From contig CACHML010000010.1 in NCBI GenBank assembly GCA_902580945.1, positions 1-50,367 of the forward strand: 50,367 bases of DNA. The letters run 5' to 3'. The DNA is from an uncultured Pelagibacteraceae bacterium (GTDB lineage: Bacteria; Pseudomonadota; Alphaproteobacteria; Pelagibacterales; Pelagibacteraceae). A model generated the notes under the pieces. That model did no database searches. It was given only the letters and a program-made list of their open reading frames with translations, and was not told where the DNA came from. Both the position numbers and the translations under genes were made by a program. Of this stretch, positions 43,230 to 50,367 are shown in pieces (positions within the stretch are counted from its first letter, which is position 1; every line of letters starts with the position of its first letter).

Positions 43230-44282
43230 AACATCTCCATCATTAACTATATAATCTTTACCTTCCAATCTCATTTTTCCGGCTTCTTTAGATTTTAACC
43301 ACCCTTGATTATTTAAAAAATCTTCGTAAGAAATTGTTTCAGCTCTAATAAATCCTTTTTCAAAGTCGGAATGAATTTCTCCTGCAGCATTTGGTGCTGT
43401 AGAATCTTTTGTAATAGTCCAAGCTCTAGTTTCTTCTGGTCCGGATGTAAAAAAAGTTTGTAAGGATAAAAGTTCGTATCCTTTTCTTATTAATAAATTA
43501 AGTCCCGTCTCGGACATATTTATCATTTTCATATAATTTTTTTTTTCATTTTCGTCCTCTAATTGGTTTATCTGATTTTCTATATCTGCAGAAATTACCA
43601 ATGTATTTTTTTCATCAAATTTTTTTATAAAGTCCTCAGTATATTTGTTACCCAACTTAATACTCTCCTCATCTACGTTGCACACGTATAGTTTTGGTTT
43701 AGTACTAAGAAGTCCACTACTTTTTAAAATTTTTTCATCAAATTCATTTGTGATCAATCTTAAATCTCCATCCTCATTGATCATTTTTTGGGCTGCCTGA
43801 AGTAATTTAAGCTCTTCAATATCAACATTTTTTTTGTTCTTTTTATCAAGTCTCTTTTGAATTGACTCTAAATCAGCTAACTTCATTTCAGTTTCTATAA
43901 TCTCTAAATCTCTCACAGGGTCAACTGTTGGGTTAACATTTTGAATGTCATCCGAGTCAAAACATCTAATCATATGAATAATGGCATCAACTTCTCTGAT
44001 GTGAGATAAGAATTTATTACCTAATCCTTCGCCTTTAGAGGCTCCTTTAACAAGACCCGCGATATCAACAAATGATATTGTAGTGTTAATTTTTTTTTTT
44101 GAAATCGAAATTTCAGCAAGTTTATCAAGTCTTTCATCTGGAACTGCTACAATGCCAATATTTGGATCAATTGTGCAAAAGGGAAAATTTTCTGCTTGTG
44201 CTTTATTAGAGTTTGTTAAAGCGTTAAACAAAGTAGATTTACCAACATTTGGCAATCCAACGATTCCACATTTAAAACCCAT
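43206..44282 (-). CDS. ychF: YchF-type ribosome-binding ATPase
   Basis: An Obg-family P-loop protein associated with ribosomes. The 358 residues have GLPNVGKS (9-16) and DIAGLVKGASKGEGLGN; the usual NKxD base-specificity motif is replaced by NVDE, which is why YchF prefers ATP. A coiled-coil insert and the C-terminal TGS domain follow. It begins immediately after pth stops. Confidence 0.95.
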   Translation of the reverse strand: MGFKCGIVGLPNVGKSTLFNALTNSNKAQAENFPFCTIDPNIGIVAVPDERLDKLAEISISKKKINTTISFVDIAGLVKGASKGEGLGNKFLSHIREVDAIIHMIRCFDSDDIQNVNPTVDPVRDLEIIETEMKLADLESIQKRLDKKNKKNVDIEELKLLQAAQKMINEDGDLRLITNEFDEKILKSSGLLSTKPKLYVCNVDEESIKLGNKYTEDFIKKFDEKNTLVISADIENQINQLEDENEKKNYMKMINMSETGLNLLIRKGYELLSLQTFFTSGPEETRAWTITKDSTAPNAAGEIHSDFEKGFIRAETISYEDFLNNQGWLKSKEAGKMRLEGKDYIVNDGDVLNFRFNT

Positions 44283-44843
44283 TTAATTGTTGTTAACAGT
44301 GCTAGAAAATAAATCTAATTTTTTATCAATTAATATAGTCAAAGACTCAATTATATTACTTGTTATTGAGTCTAAATGACTTTGTTCTTCCTCATTAAAG
44401 TCGTTTAGCACATGATCAGAGACAGATATTTTATCTTTTGGCTTTCCTATACCAATACGAACTCTCGAATATTCCTTGCCTATAAATTTGTCAATTGATG
44501 CTATTCCATTGTGACCCGCACTTGATCCACCAAACTTTGCTTTAATCTTTCCAAATTCAATATCTAAATCATCATGAAATACAATCACATCTTCTGCATT
44601 TATTTTGAAGTATTCAAGTAGCTCTCTGATACAAACTCCTGAATTATTCATAAATGTGAGAGGTTTAATTGCATATATTTTCTTATCACCAATATTTCCA
44701 GTTGTTAATAATCCTTTAAACTTTGGTTTTTGCTTAGACAATCCAAATTTTTGGTTAATTGCATCCACAATCTTAAAACCGATGTTATGTCTATTATTTT
44801 GACTATTAGGAGTCGGATTTCCTAAACCAACAAGTAACAACAT
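44283..44843 (-). CDS. pth: Peptidyl-tRNA hydrolase
   Basis: Recycles peptidyl-tRNA dropped by ribosomes. The 186-residue protein has VGLGNPTPNSQNNRHNIGF with the catalytic His (H19), KPLTFMNNSG, and HDDLDIEFGKIKAKFGGSSA with the catalytic Asp. It stands in the rplY-pth-ychF order seen in many bacteria, with 35 bp to rplY. Confidence 0.96.
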   Translation of the reverse strand: MLLLVGLGNPTPNSQNNRHNIGFKIVDAINQKFGLSKQKPKFKGLLTTGNIGDKKIYAIKPLTFMNNSGVCIRELLEYFKINAEDVIVFHDDLDIEFGKIKAKFGGSSAGHNGIASIDKFIGKEYSRVRIGIGKPKDKISVSDHVLNDFNEEEQSHLDSITSNIIESLTILIDKKLDLFSSTVNNN

Positions 44844-44878
44844 ATCAAATTAAATCTGGAAAAAAATTTCACTATTTA

Positions 44879-45595
44879 TTATTTTTTATCTGGTGAAGAT
44901 TTATCTTCTTCTTTAGCTTTTTCACCTTCAGTCTTATCGCCATCAGTTGAAGTTTTATCACCACCTTCTGCTGCTGCCTCTGCTCCTTCAGTAGCCTCAC
45001 CTTCTGATGCCTCTGCTGGTTTTTCTGGCTCTTTAACTACAGTTGGTGCAGCAACTGTTGCAATCACAAAGTCTCTCCCTTGTATCGTAGGCTTTACATT
45101 TTCAGGTAAATTAATTGAAGAAATTTTTATACTTGTACCAATATCTAAACCTTCTAAATCTACAACAAGCTCAGTTGGAATATTTTCTGCTGGACATCTC
45201 AATTCTACCTTACGTCTTACTATATTTAGTACACCTCCACGTTTAAGTCCTGGTGATAGTTCATTGTTTATAAATTTCACAGGTATTTCTAAAATAATTT
45301 TTCCACCTTTAACAATTCTCATTAAATCAAAATGAATAGGCTCATCAGTGACAGTGTCAAAAGCAATATTTCTTGTTAAAACTCTTTGTTCTTTCCCATC
45401 TAAATTAATAGAAATTACATTAGATAAAAAATTTTCTTTACTTATTAAATTTTTTAACTCTTTAGTCGTAATGGAGATTTTTTCATTTGGCTGTTCTCCA
45501 CCATAAACTATACCAGGAACGTTACCTTTGCTTCTTAGTTCGTTCACTTGGCCTTTAGTTTTTGTTTCTCTAATTGTGGCTTGTATTGTACTCAT
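44879..45595 (-). CDS. rplY: 50S ribosomal protein L25 (CTC/TL5 form)
   Basis: Binds 5S rRNA. The 238 residues contain the N-terminal L25 domain (about 1-90) and the C-terminal TL5 beta domain (to about 190, with GLDIGTSIKISSINLP). After that comes a tail of about 45 residues, nearly all Glu, Ala, Lys, Asp, Gly, Ser and Thr. The tail is variable in this family and probably disordered. Placement before pth is typical. Confidence 0.93.
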   Translation of the reverse strand: MSTIQATIRETKTKGQVNELRSKGNVPGIVYGGEQPNEKISITTKELKNLISKENFLSNVISINLDGKEQRVLTRNIAFDTVTDEPIHFDLMRIVKGGKIILEIPVKFINNELSPGLKRGGVLNIVRRKVELRCPAENIPTELVVDLEGLDIGTSIKISSINLPENVKPTIQGRDFVIATVAAPTVVKEPEKPAEASEGEATEGAEAAAEGGDKTSTDGDKTEGEKAKEEDKSSPDKK

Positions 45596-45637
45596 AAAAA
45601 GCTGGTTTTTAACCGAAGTTTGCTAATTTTACAAGTT

Positions 45638-46570
45638 TTATTTAAATAGATCTGAAACAGATGTTGAATTAGAAATCCTTTTAATAGCTTCAGCTAACAA
45701 TATTGATATTGATAATACTTCAATATTTCTTACTTTTTTTAATTTGTCTGAACTGTCTATACTATCTGTAATAACTAAATTTTTAATTTTTGAATTCTTT
45801 ATCTTTTTAACTGCATCGCCGCTAAAAACACCATGTGTGGCATATACATGAACCTCTTTTGCGCCTCTTTTTAATAAGGCATTCGCTGCATTAACAATTG
45901 TTCCTCCAGAATCAATTATATCATCAGTCAAAATACAAATTTTGTTTTTAACATTTCCAATGACATTCATAACCTGTGACTTTCCAGGGCTAGGTCTCCT
46001 TTTATCAACTATTGCTAAACCGACATCTAATTTTTTTCCTAAAGCTCTTGCTCTTTCAACTCCTCCAACGTCAGGTGCAACACAAATTATGTTATTACTT
46101 TTAATTTTCCTTTTTATATGCTTTGCAAAGATTGGAGTAGCAAAAAGGTTATCAACTGGGATATCAAAAAAGCCTTGAATTTGTCCTGCGTGCAAATCTA
46201 CCGTCACTACTCTGTCAGCTCCTGCATTTGTAATTAAGTTTGAGACTAATTTTGCAGAAATCGAAGTTCTTGGTACAACCTTACGATCTTGTCTTGCATA
46301 CCCAAAATATGGAATTACTGCCGTGATATTTTTTGCAGATGATCTTTTAAGTGCATCTATACAAAGAAGCAACTCCATTAAATTATCATTCGCAGGCGAG
46401 GACACTGATTGAATAATAAAAATACTGTTGCCTCGTATATTTTCGTTAATTTCAATATAGATCTCACCATCTGCAAATTTTCTAATACTGGTATTTACTA
46501 ATTTATTTTTTAGATTTTTTGAGATTTTAGTACTTAGCTGTTTGTTGCTATTTCCAGTGAGAATCTTCAT
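45638..46570 (-). CDS. prs: Ribose-phosphate pyrophosphokinase
   Basis: Makes PRPP for nucleotides, His and Trp. The 310 residues include [22 protein letters not shown]-like segment ([20 protein letters not shown]), [14 protein letters not shown] and the PRPP loop [17 protein letters not shown]. Full-length class I enzyme. It follows pgeF by 14 bp and precedes rplY by 42 bp. Confidence 0.96.
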   Translation of the reverse strand: MKILTGNSNKQLSTKISKNLKNKLVNTSIRKFADGEIYIEINENIRGNSIFIIQSVSSPANDNLMELLLCIDALKRSSAKNITAVIPYFGYARQDRKVVPRTSISAKLVSNLITNAGADRVVTVDLHAGQIQGFFDIPVDNLFATPIFAKHIKRKIKSNNIICVAPDVGGVERARALGKKLDVGLAIVDKRRPSPGKSQVMNVIGNVKNKICILTDDIIDSGGTIVNAANALLKRGAKEVHVYATHGVFSGDAVKKIKNSKIKNLVITDSIDSSDKLKKVRNIEVLSISILLAEAIKRISNSTSVSDLFK

Positions 46571-46584
46571 TTTTTGAGAACATC

Positions 46585-47337
46585 TTATTTAATCATAATT
46601 ACAGAAATATTTCTACCATAATCATTTAATTTATTTTTAATTGATCTCCTAGCACTGAAAAAGTTGTTACTTAATAAATATGTATCTTTTTTGATAATTT
46701 CAATGTTTTTAACTCCAAATTTCATAAGTTGTTCTTTAATATAATCAATTAAACTAAAATATATTTTATTTTTCTTGGTTTTGAAAAATTTTTTATTAGA
46801 TCTACCTTGTTTAATAAATTTATCCAAGAAATCATTTCTTACCTCATAGTTATCTTTTCCTATACAAGGTCCAATTACAACTATTAAATCATTAAAATTA
46901 CTACCACTTGATTTGAATTTTCTTAATGTAGTAGATACTATTTTTTTGTATGCTCCTTTCCATCCTGCATGTAGCGCGCTAATCAAATTATTAACTGGGT
47001 CATATATAAATACAGGAGCACAATCAGCTGTCAAAATTCCTAAAGCGATACCTTTTTTATTTGTTACTAATGAATCACCTTTTAATTTTTTCTTTGGAAT
47101 TTTACTTATTTTATAAACATTATTACTATGAATTTGGTCTAATAATACAAGATTATTTTTATTACAGCCAATTTTTTGGCAAACTTTTTCAATATTTTTC
47201 TTAACATCTTTAATTCTATCATTAGATCCTAGTCCACAATTTAAACCTTTATAAATACCTTTTGAGACACCTCCAAATCGATTAAAAAAACCATGTCTTA
47301 TCATCTTAAATTTCGAAAGTTTTTTTGATTTAAACAT
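46585..47337 (-). CDS. pgeF: Peptidoglycan editing factor / multicopper-oxidase-like (DUF152)
   Basis: The 250-residue member of the YfiH/LACC1 family, reported to act on purine nucleosides and to correct peptidoglycan precursors. It has [10 protein letters not shown], the metal cysteine in [11 protein letters not shown], the His in [10 protein letters not shown], and [14 protein letters not shown]. It shares one base with midA and is in the lgt-midA-pgeF order common in alphaproteobacteria. Confidence 0.88.
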   Translation of the reverse strand: MFKSKKLSKFKMIRHGFFNRFGGVSKGIYKGLNCGLGSNDRIKDVKKNIEKVCQKIGCNKNNLVLLDQIHSNNVYKISKIPKKKLKGDSLVTNKKGIALGILTADCAPVFIYDPVNNLISALHAGWKGAYKKIVSTTLRKFKSSGSNFNDLIVVIGPCIGKDNYEVRNDFLDKFIKQGRSNKKFFKTKKNKIYFSLIDYIKEQLMKFGVKNIEIIKKDTYLLSNNFFSARRSIKNKLNDYGRNISVIMIK

Positions 47338-48419
47338 TATTCAAAACCAAAAAAATTATTATTTTTATTTTTGTATCCAAAAATTACCTTAAAGAGGCTC
47401 CCCATTTGTTTTTCTTCTAGTAGCCTAGACAAAGTTTCTCTCATATATTTCTGCTCTTTATAAGTCCTTTTTTTTTGTAAAATCTGCGCTCTTTCAATTA
47501 TACCCATTCTTTCTAAAAAAAACCTTTGAGTGACTACTTTTTTAACTTTAAGATTATTTTTAAGGAAATACTCTTTTAATAAATTAAAATTTACTAGTGA
47601 AGTTACATCTGCTTTACCAAGATTTTTTAACATCGTTTCAGCTGAAATTTTTTTGTTACCCATCACTGCCTGCATGGTATTTGAGTTATTACTGTTCAAA
47701 TAACCGTAATCTATAAGTAGAATACCCCCAGAAAGTTTATTGATTTTCTTTATTATTGGATTTAACTCCATTAATCCCTTTTTGGGAAATTCAATAAATT
47801 TAAGTTTTTTTAATGTCCCAAAAGTCATTATTTGTGCAACATCTTTTTTATTACTTCTTGTAAATTTTTCAATAATATCAATATTGTTTTTCACTGAATA
47901 ACATTTTTCAAATAACTCATTATTTACATTCGAAAACTGTTTAATTGGTATTGCATCAAAAAACTCGTTACCAAAAAAAATAACTGGTCCCTTTTTTATT
48001 GAGTTAAAGTTTTTGACCCATTTAATTCGTTTATTATCTATATTTTGCTTTTGTAATTTTTTTAAAAATAAACTTTTCTCATACAAGTAAATTTTTATAG
48101 CTCTATTTAATTCTGGAAACTTTTTTAAGGTACTAATTATAACTTTAGTTAAACTTCCATCTCCTGGTCCAAGTTCCACAAAATTAAATACCTTAGGTTT
48201 ACCCATTTTTTCCCAGGTCGAAATCAACCATATGCCTATAATTTCTGAGAATAGATTTGAAATAGTAGGGGATGTTATAAAATCTCCATTTTTGCCAAAT
48301 GGATATTTACTAGAATAATAACCTATCCCAGGTTCGTATAGAATTTTTTCAATAAAATCATCAACAGGTAAAGGTTTTTTTGATATAATTTTAAATTTTT
48401 TGAGATTTGGTTTCATCAT
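47337..48419 (-). CDS. SAM-dependent methyltransferase, MidA/NDUFAF7 family
   Basis: A 360-residue class I methyltransferase. YYSSKYPFGKNGDFITSP and the SAM-binding NFVELGPGDGSLTKV (about 83-97) are family hallmarks, as is ILLIDYGY. The mitochondrial homologue methylates an arginine of complex I subunit NDUFS2; whether this protein does so is unknown. The start overlaps the lgt 3' end by 29 nt. Confidence 0.85.
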   Translation of the reverse strand: MMKPNLKKFKIISKKPLPVDDFIEKILYEPGIGYYSSKYPFGKNGDFITSPTISNLFSEIIGIWLISTWEKMGKPKVFNFVELGPGDGSLTKVIISTLKKFPELNRAIKIYLYEKSLFLKKLQKQNIDNKRIKWVKNFNSIKKGPVIFFGNEFFDAIPIKQFSNVNNELFEKCYSVKNNIDIIEKFTRSNKKDVAQIMTFGTLKKLKFIEFPKKGLMELNPIIKKINKLSGGILLIDYGYLNSNNSNTMQAVMGNKKISAETMLKNLGKADVTSLVNFNLLKEYFLKNNLKVKKVVTQRFFLERMGIIERAQILQKKRTYKEQKYMRETLSRLLEEKQMGSLFKVIFGYKNKNNNFFGFE

Positions 48420-49176
48420 TTTTTTTAAAATAAATTATAAACCCAATTAAAATCATTATGGCACTTAAAAGCATTCCCATGCTTACATGTCCAAATAAAT
48501 ATCCAATTTGTATATCTGGCTCTCTAAAAATTTCAGAGGTAATTCTAAAACATCCATAAAGTATTAAGAACATGAATGAGCAAGTTCCAATTTTATAATT
48601 TTTATTAAAAAAAATTAAATTCATTAAAATAAATAAAATAATACCTTCTAAAAATGCTTCATATAATTGAGAAGGGTGTCTTAATTTATCATCGTAGTTT
48701 GGAAAAAAAACTCCCCAACTAGAATTTGTAACTTTTCCAACTAATTCTCCATTTATAAAATTTGAAATTCTACCAAATAAAATACCTATTGGTGCTGCAA
48801 TTGATACTAAATCTAAAAAAATAAAAATATTTTTCTTATTCTTTTTTGAAAATAAATAACTTGCAATTATTATACCAATTAACCCACCATGAAATGACAT
48901 ACCTCCGTTCCATATCATAAAAATTTCAATTGGATTATTTAGAAAATAAGGAAAATTATAAAAAATTACATACCCCAGTCTTCCTCCAATGATAATTCCT
49001 ATTATCAAATATGAAATATAGTCTTCAAATAATTTTTGAATTAGTTCATTCTTAATCAGAATTTTTTTACAATATAGCCAGCCAAAAATAATCCCAAAAA
49101 TGTATGCCAGTGAATACCACCTGACGCTTAAAGAGAATATTTCAAAAGCCACTGGGTCAAAATTATTAGTAAACAT
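48391..49176 (-). CDS. lgt: Prolipoprotein diacylglyceryl transferase
   Basis: Attaches diacylglycerol to the lipobox cysteine of lipoproteins in the inner membrane. The 261-residue, seven-helix protein has GGMSFHGGLIG (91-101) with the conserved His, and the Lgt signature GRISNFINGELVG (135-147), then PSQLYEAFLEG. All diagnostic residues are intact. It is divergent from the UbiK-like gene, with 50 bp between starts. Confidence 0.96.
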   Translation of the reverse strand: MFTNNFDPVAFEIFSLSVRWYSLAYIFGIIFGWLYCKKILIKNELIQKLFEDYISYLIIGIIIGGRLGYVIFYNFPYFLNNPIEIFMIWNGGMSFHGGLIGIIIASYLFSKKNKKNIFIFLDLVSIAAPIGILFGRISNFINGELVGKVTNSSWGVFFPNYDDKLRHPSQLYEAFLEGIILFILMNLIFFNKNYKIGTCSFMFLILYGCFRITSEIFREPDIQIGYLFGHVSMGMLLSAIMILIGFIIYFKKNDETKSQKI

Positions 49177-49226
49177 TTGTAAAATTTATTATAAGCTATT
49201 AAATATAATTCTAGTAAATAATTATT

Positions 49227-49469
49227 ATGTCAAAATCAAGATTCGTATTAGATAAATTTGCAAAATTAATTGAACAAGGTTTGATTAATTACAAGGATGT
49301 ATCTGATGAGGTTATCTCAATATTAAAATCTAAGAGAGATGAAATTGTATTTAAAATGAAACTAGCAAGTAAAGAAGAGGTAGATATATTGAATAAGAGA
49401 ATTAGTAACCTTGAAAAAAAACTTGAAGAGAAGAAAAAAAGAAAAAAAATTAGTAAGGCAAAGAAATAG
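49227..49469 (+). CDS. UbiK/BMFP-like accessory factor
   Basis: An 80-residue charged helical protein with a coiled-coil C-terminal half (VDILNKRISNLEKKLEEKKK). The layout, an N-terminal amphipathic region and a C-terminal coiled coil headed by EEVDILNKR, is that of the UbiK (YqiC/BMFP) family, which aids ubiquinone synthesis, and the position next to lgt is frequent in alphaproteobacteria. A TATAAT at 49204-49209 could be its -10. The last 20 bp overlap the sensor kinase gene. Confidence 0.78.
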   Translation: MSKSRFVLDKFAKLIEQGLINYKDVSDEVISILKSKRDEIVFKMKLASKEEVDILNKRISNLEKKLEEKKKRKKISKAKK

Positions 49470-50367
49470 TCACTTTTAACCCACCCAATTTTGATTTATT
49501 AAACTGAATATCTCCTCCATGAGACTTTATAATATCAGATGATATTGACAAACCTAAACCAACACTTGATTTAGATTCTGACCTACTCTTATCTATTTTA
49601 TAGAATGGTTTAGTAATGTTATTAAATTCTGATTTATCTACACCAGGACCATCATCATCGATTGATAAAATAATTATTGTGTTTTTTTTTACTAAATTTA
49701 CTGATATCTTTTCTGCATATTTGGCAGAATTATCCAGTAAATTATTGATGCACCTCGTGATCAAATTTCTTCTTCCATTGAAATAGATTTTTTTTTTAAT
49801 TTTTTTATTAATATTTTTATTTTCATACCTTGAAATTATTTCATCTATAAGTTCCGAAATATCAAAGGTTTCAGTTTTATCTTTTGCACCAGTGCTTGTA
49901 AATTGAAGGTATTCATTCAGCATTTTTTCCATTTCGTCGACATCCTTTGAGATTTTTTCTGATAAATTTTTATCTTTGATAACAGCAAGCTGTAGTTTTA
50001 TTCTAGTTAGAGGTGTCCTTAAATCATGACTAATACCAGATAACATTTCAGATCTCTGATTTAAATGTCTAAGTATCCTTTTTCTCATTTTTTCAAATTC
50101 AAGTCCTGCCTTTCTAATTTCCAATGCTCCAGATGGCCTAAATTCCTCAATATCTTCACCTCTCCCAAATCTTTCAGATGCTTGAGCTAGCTTAGTTATA
50201 GGTCTTGTTTGATTTTTCAAAAAAATTATAGCAACTGCTATCATCAACATTGCAGGAACTGTGATCCAAAAGGCAAATATCCTAATAGATGATGTTTGAA
50301 TCCTTTCTTTAGGAAAAAAAATTTGCAAAACACCATCTCTAAATTTAATTCTTAAATCCACAACTTC
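49450..50367 (-). CDS. EnvZ-like sensor histidine kinase, 5' end cut by the window edge
   Basis: The frame stays open to the right edge; a GTG at 50361 is internal, not a likely start. The visible part has the end of a sensor region, a membrane helix (IFAFWITVPAMLMIAVAII), a HAMP segment, the phosphoacceptor His in ISHDLRTPLTR, and a HATPase domain with NNLLDNSAKYA, DDDGPGV and GLGLSISSDI. The RTPLTRIKLQL form is typical of EnvZ. Its response regulator is not visible and is presumably just outside. Confidence 0.85.
   Translation of the reverse strand, partial: EVVDLRIKFRDGVLQIFFPKERIQTSSIRIFAFWITVPAMLMIAVAIIFLKNQTRPITKLAQASERFGRGEDIEEFRPSGALEIRKAGLEFEKMRKRILRHLNQRSEMLSGISHDLRTPLTRIKLQLAVIKDKNLSEKISKDVDEMEKMLNEYLQFTSTGAKDKTETFDISELIDEIISRYENKNINKKIKKKIYFNGRRNLITRCINNLLDNSAKYAEKISVNLVKKNTIIILSIDDDGPGVDKSEFNNITKPFYKIDKSRSESKSSVGLGLSISSDIIKSHGGDIQFNKSKLGGLKVTISLPY

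Noticed and set aside
1..50367. Mobile elements, prophage, CRISPR, long repeats or a transferred island
   Set aside because: Reading through the window I saw no transposase, integrase, direct repeat array or shift in composition; all genes look like core chromosome.

Overview
The window is a very AT-rich (roughly 30% GC by eye), extremely compact piece of an alphaproteobacterial chromosome. The gene families and their order (ispH-thrB-rnhA; lgt-midA-pgeF; split Fo genes atpI-B-E-F'-F next to smc; CcrM; separate Rieske/cytochrome b/c1 genes; A1-type cytochrome oxidase), the AT bias, the gene overlaps and a crtI-crtB-crtY-blh retinal cluster all point to a streamlined marine bacterium of the SAR11/Pelagibacterales type. 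That assignment is inference: the window holds no rRNA. No stretch longer than 300 bases lacks a gene, and I see no insertion sequence, prophage, CRISPR array or foreign island.

Layout. 1-4579 (-): lipid A/Kdo/MsbA genes (lpxK partial, waaA, msbA) and ubiA. 4623-5039 (+): a DUF2721-like membrane protein. 5029-7916 (-): quinone oxidoreductase, pirin, DoxX, haloacid dehalogenase. 7933-15214: rsmE, SCO1 and the cytochrome c oxidase locus (an extra subunit III-like protein, coxB, coxA, coxC, subunit IV, two small membrane proteins, ctaB). 15256-17365 (+): thrC, peroxiredoxin, small membrane protein. 17405-30188 (-): an almost gapless 12.8 kb run: dciA, a DsbA-like gene, smc, the Fo ATP synthase genes, crtI-crtB-crtY-blh, a 57-residue protein, ispH, thrB, rnhA. 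30189-32310 (+): mutY and an FAD monooxygenase. 32307-34880 (-): ccrM, rnhB, a 45-residue membrane protein, a uracil-DNA glycosylase. 34891-38801 (+): TPR protein, ispE, tRNA-Gln, cca. 38798-40617 (-): greA, hemF, trmL. 40644-43229 (+): the cytochrome bc1 genes. 43206-49176 (-): ychF, pth, rplY, prs, pgeF, midA, lgt. 49227-49469 (+): a UbiK-like gene. 49450-50367 (-): an EnvZ-like kinase cut by the window edge.

How the genes fit together. Much of the window is aerobic energy conversion: complex III, an A1-type complex IV with its SCO1 and heme O factors, Fo ATP synthase, ubiquinone synthesis (ubiA, UbiK) and heme synthesis (hemF). The carotenoid genes end in a Brp/Blh beta-carotene dioxygenase, so they should make retinal, presumably for a proteorhodopsin encoded elsewhere. 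Its proton gradient would feed the ATP synthase whose Fo genes lie 44 bp upstream in the same direction.

Main points of interest: an SMC protein that appears to lack the hinge domain; a ccrM promoter whose spacer and -10 carry GANTC sites in a perfect dyad, with a similar arrangement before the DUF2721-like gene; a tRNA-Gln gene ending 3 nt before the CCA-adding enzyme gene; a family-4-like uracil-DNA glycosylase with only one cysteine; divergent start codons that abut with no spacer (dciA/mutY); and several small unknown membrane proteins inside operons.
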